This document shows positions 5,538 to 6,820 of a stretch of DNA of 6,820 bases, one piece after another (the first letter of the stretch is position 1; each line of letters begins with the position of its first letter). Origin of the DNA: Gammaproteobacteria bacterium (GTDB lineage: Bacteria; Pseudomonadota; Gammaproteobacteria; Arenicellales; UBA868); contig DPVA01000099.1 of assembly GCA_003529705.1 (NCBI GenBank), positions 1 to 6,820 of the forward strand, in the 5' to 3' direction. A program made the position numbers and the translations under genes. Below the pieces are notes generated by a model. It saw only the letters and a program-made list of their open reading frames with translations. It ran no database searches and was not told the DNA's origin.

Positions 5538-6820
5538 TCCGACATTGATCCGGTAGCAACCTGAAGCGAATGGGCTAAACGCGTTGCCTGGGTGGCGACA
5601 CTGGTTGCGCCAACCACATCTCCAAGCGCGAGCGCTGTGGCGGGTCCGATACAGAACAAGTTGTGATGGGGGCGCCCATCGGGAGCGATGACCCGTAACT
5701 CATGAGAGACCCAGGGCGATTTGCTATGGCCGACCGGTACAAGCTGTCCGGAAGCCATTAGCTTATCGATGAGCACGTCTCGACCGAGGCCGGTACAGTT
5801 GATGATCACTTCAGCAGATAGGAGCTTACCTCCCGTCAGTGCAACCTGCCAACGGGCATCGCGGGTTCTGAAAAGGTGCTTCAGGCGATCCCGGATGATA
5901 GTCAGTTGACCGCTCTCGCTCATTTGCCGGGTTGCGGCTACCGTCTGAGGGCTGGCACGAAAACGCGCCAAGGACCATAGCCAGCCGGCTCGTCGTTGAA
6001 GTTTTAATCGGTCCGCAGTCGGAAGATTTCGCCAGGCTGTGCTGATACCCTCGCGTAGCGCCGAAAAGCGTTGCTGCCAATCCGGTTCCTCCCATGATCC
6101 GTCTTTCAGCATTCGCCGGGCAAAGCCAAAGAAAAGAGAGGCCTGCGTTGTTTCAGGCCAGCCACAGGGTTTGCCTGGACGCCATGCAGCCTGTTCAGGG
6201 GGCAGAATGCCGTGTGGCGCCAAAAGGCTGACCGGTCCGCGGTGGTGCTGAGAGGCAAGCCCATAGAGCGCATCCATAGCGGTCAGTCCAGAGCCTACGA
6301 GGCAGACGTGAGCCGTCGGATCGATTCTGGTGAGCCATTCGCCTCGCCAAGGCGTGCGGACCAGTTCGGGCGCATCCTCAAGCCGGATGCCAGTTGGCCA
6401 CTCGGGTTCGGGATTGCCGGTGGCGAGCACAAGCCGGGTGCTGTGGTAACGCGATTCGTCATCACAAATGACTGTCCACCCCTCCTTGATAGGATGCGCA
6501 TAGATCACGCGATTGCAAACCTGACGGAGGTTTTGGGCGCCCGGAATAATTCTGATCTGTGCACTGACATAGCGGGAAAAATCTGCCCGCCGGTAAAAAT
6601 CACCGGCGTGGGTCTTTGCCCGTGGATCATGGATGTGTGCGTTTGCCCATTGCGGGAAATGATCAGGCTGATCGGGCCAAAGACGCTGCAGGTCTGCCCG
6701 GACATTGAGGCGAAACGCATCCGCTTCGCAGCCATAAGCCTGGCCGGCACCGAGCTGTCCCGGGCCAATAACCAGAATCTCTGAGGTAGAGAAGCCGCTG
6801 TGGGCAAGATGGATTACCGC
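5534..6820 (-). CDS. FAD/NAD(P)-binding protein, YdhS/COG4529-like (5' partial)
   Basis: The frame is open from the right edge to TAG 5536-5534, giving 428 visible residues. It enters in the first helix of a Rossmann fold (AVIHLAHSG), so only about 10-25 N-terminal residues, including the first GxGxxG, should be missing. Visible residues 19-40 (GPGQLGAGQAYG then FRLNV), WPDQPDHF near 48-55 and FYRRADFSRYV at about 75-85 follow the pattern of NAD_binding_9 (PF13454) proteins. A second Rossmann motif, VCLVGSGLTAMD, lies at about 172-183. Near the C-terminus are INCTG and the FAD-contacting LFCIGP segment. The group resembles flavin monooxygenases and lysine/ornithine N-hydroxylases, but most members have no known reaction. 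GTG 6508 is internal, not the start. It converges on the transporter, and no partner gene is visible upstream. The fold is confident; the function is unknown. Confidence 0.87.
   Translation of the reverse strand, partial: AVIHLAHSGFSTSEILVIGPGQLGAGQAYGCEADAFRLNVRADLQRLWPDQPDHFPQWANAHIHDPRAKTHAGDFYRRADFSRYVSAQIRIIPGAQNLRQVCNRVIYAHPIKEGWTVICDDESRYHSTRLVLATGNPEPEWPTGIRLEDAPELVRTPWRGEWLTRIDPTAHVCLVGSGLTAMDALYGLASQHHRGPVSLLAPHGILPPEQAAWRPGKPCGWPETTQASLFFGFARRMLKDGSWEEPDWQQRFSALREGISTAWRNLPTADRLKLQRRAGWLWSLARFRASPQTVAATRQMSESGQLTIIRDRLKHLFRTRDARWQVALTGGKLLSAEVIINCTGLGRDVLIDKLMASGQLVPVGHSKSPWVSHELRVIAPDGRPHHNLFCIGPATALALGDVVGATSVATQATRLAHSLQVATGSMSD

Noticed and set aside
6212..6784. 190-codon open frame on the + strand near the right end
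   Set aside because: It lies opposite the flavoprotein frame, whose translation shows family motifs continuously across this stretch.
6505..6807. Separate 100-residue gene on the minus strand upstream of GTG 6508
   Set aside because: The flavoprotein frame itself continues open through this region to the edge with conserved motifs (GAGQAYG, LNV, PDHF), so the other frame is a shadow and GTG 6508 is internal.

Overview
The window carries five protein-coding genes and no RNA gene, mobile element or CRISPR array that I can see. Moderate GC, Shine-Dalgarno sites, sigma70-type promoter hexamers, a secreted DUF3530-type hydrolase and a TMADH-family flavoprotein suggest a proteobacterium, perhaps a gammaproteobacterium. 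That placement is an inference from family distribution, not a measurement. Two genes run off the window: the first at its 5' end (left edge) and the last at its 5' end (right edge, minus strand).

Left half (1-3213): a flavin/iron-sulfur dehydrogenase of the trimethylamine/dimethylamine dehydrogenase family (+) converges, 14 bp apart, on a well-conserved creatinase (-). Creatinase splits creatine into sarcosine and urea. The dehydrogenase keeps the covalent-FMN cysteine, the Tyr/His catalytic pair and the 4Fe-4S cysteines. At least two of the three aromatic residues that hold trimethylamine in the classical enzyme are altered, so it probably oxidises another N-methyl amine. Sarcosine or a related N-methyl compound is an attractive but unproven substrate, given the neighbour.

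Middle (3214-3489): a 276-bp divergent intergenic region. It has a strong sigma70-like promoter reading left towards creatinase and a -10 hexamer reading right. The creatinase promoter is followed by an unusually long leader (about 144 nt) with two inverted repeats. The first begins almost at the predicted transcription start, where an operator or a 5' RNA hairpin would sit.

Right half (3490-6820): a secreted alpha/beta hydrolase and an MFS transporter (PF05977-like) run in the same direction and look like a two-gene operon. A YdhS/COG4529-type FAD/NAD(P)-binding protein converges on the transporter with a 4-bp overlap of the stop codons. I see no clear metabolic link between this half and the creatine genes. 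The most unusual points are the remodelled substrate pocket of the TMADH-like enzyme beside creatinase, and the structured creatinase leader.
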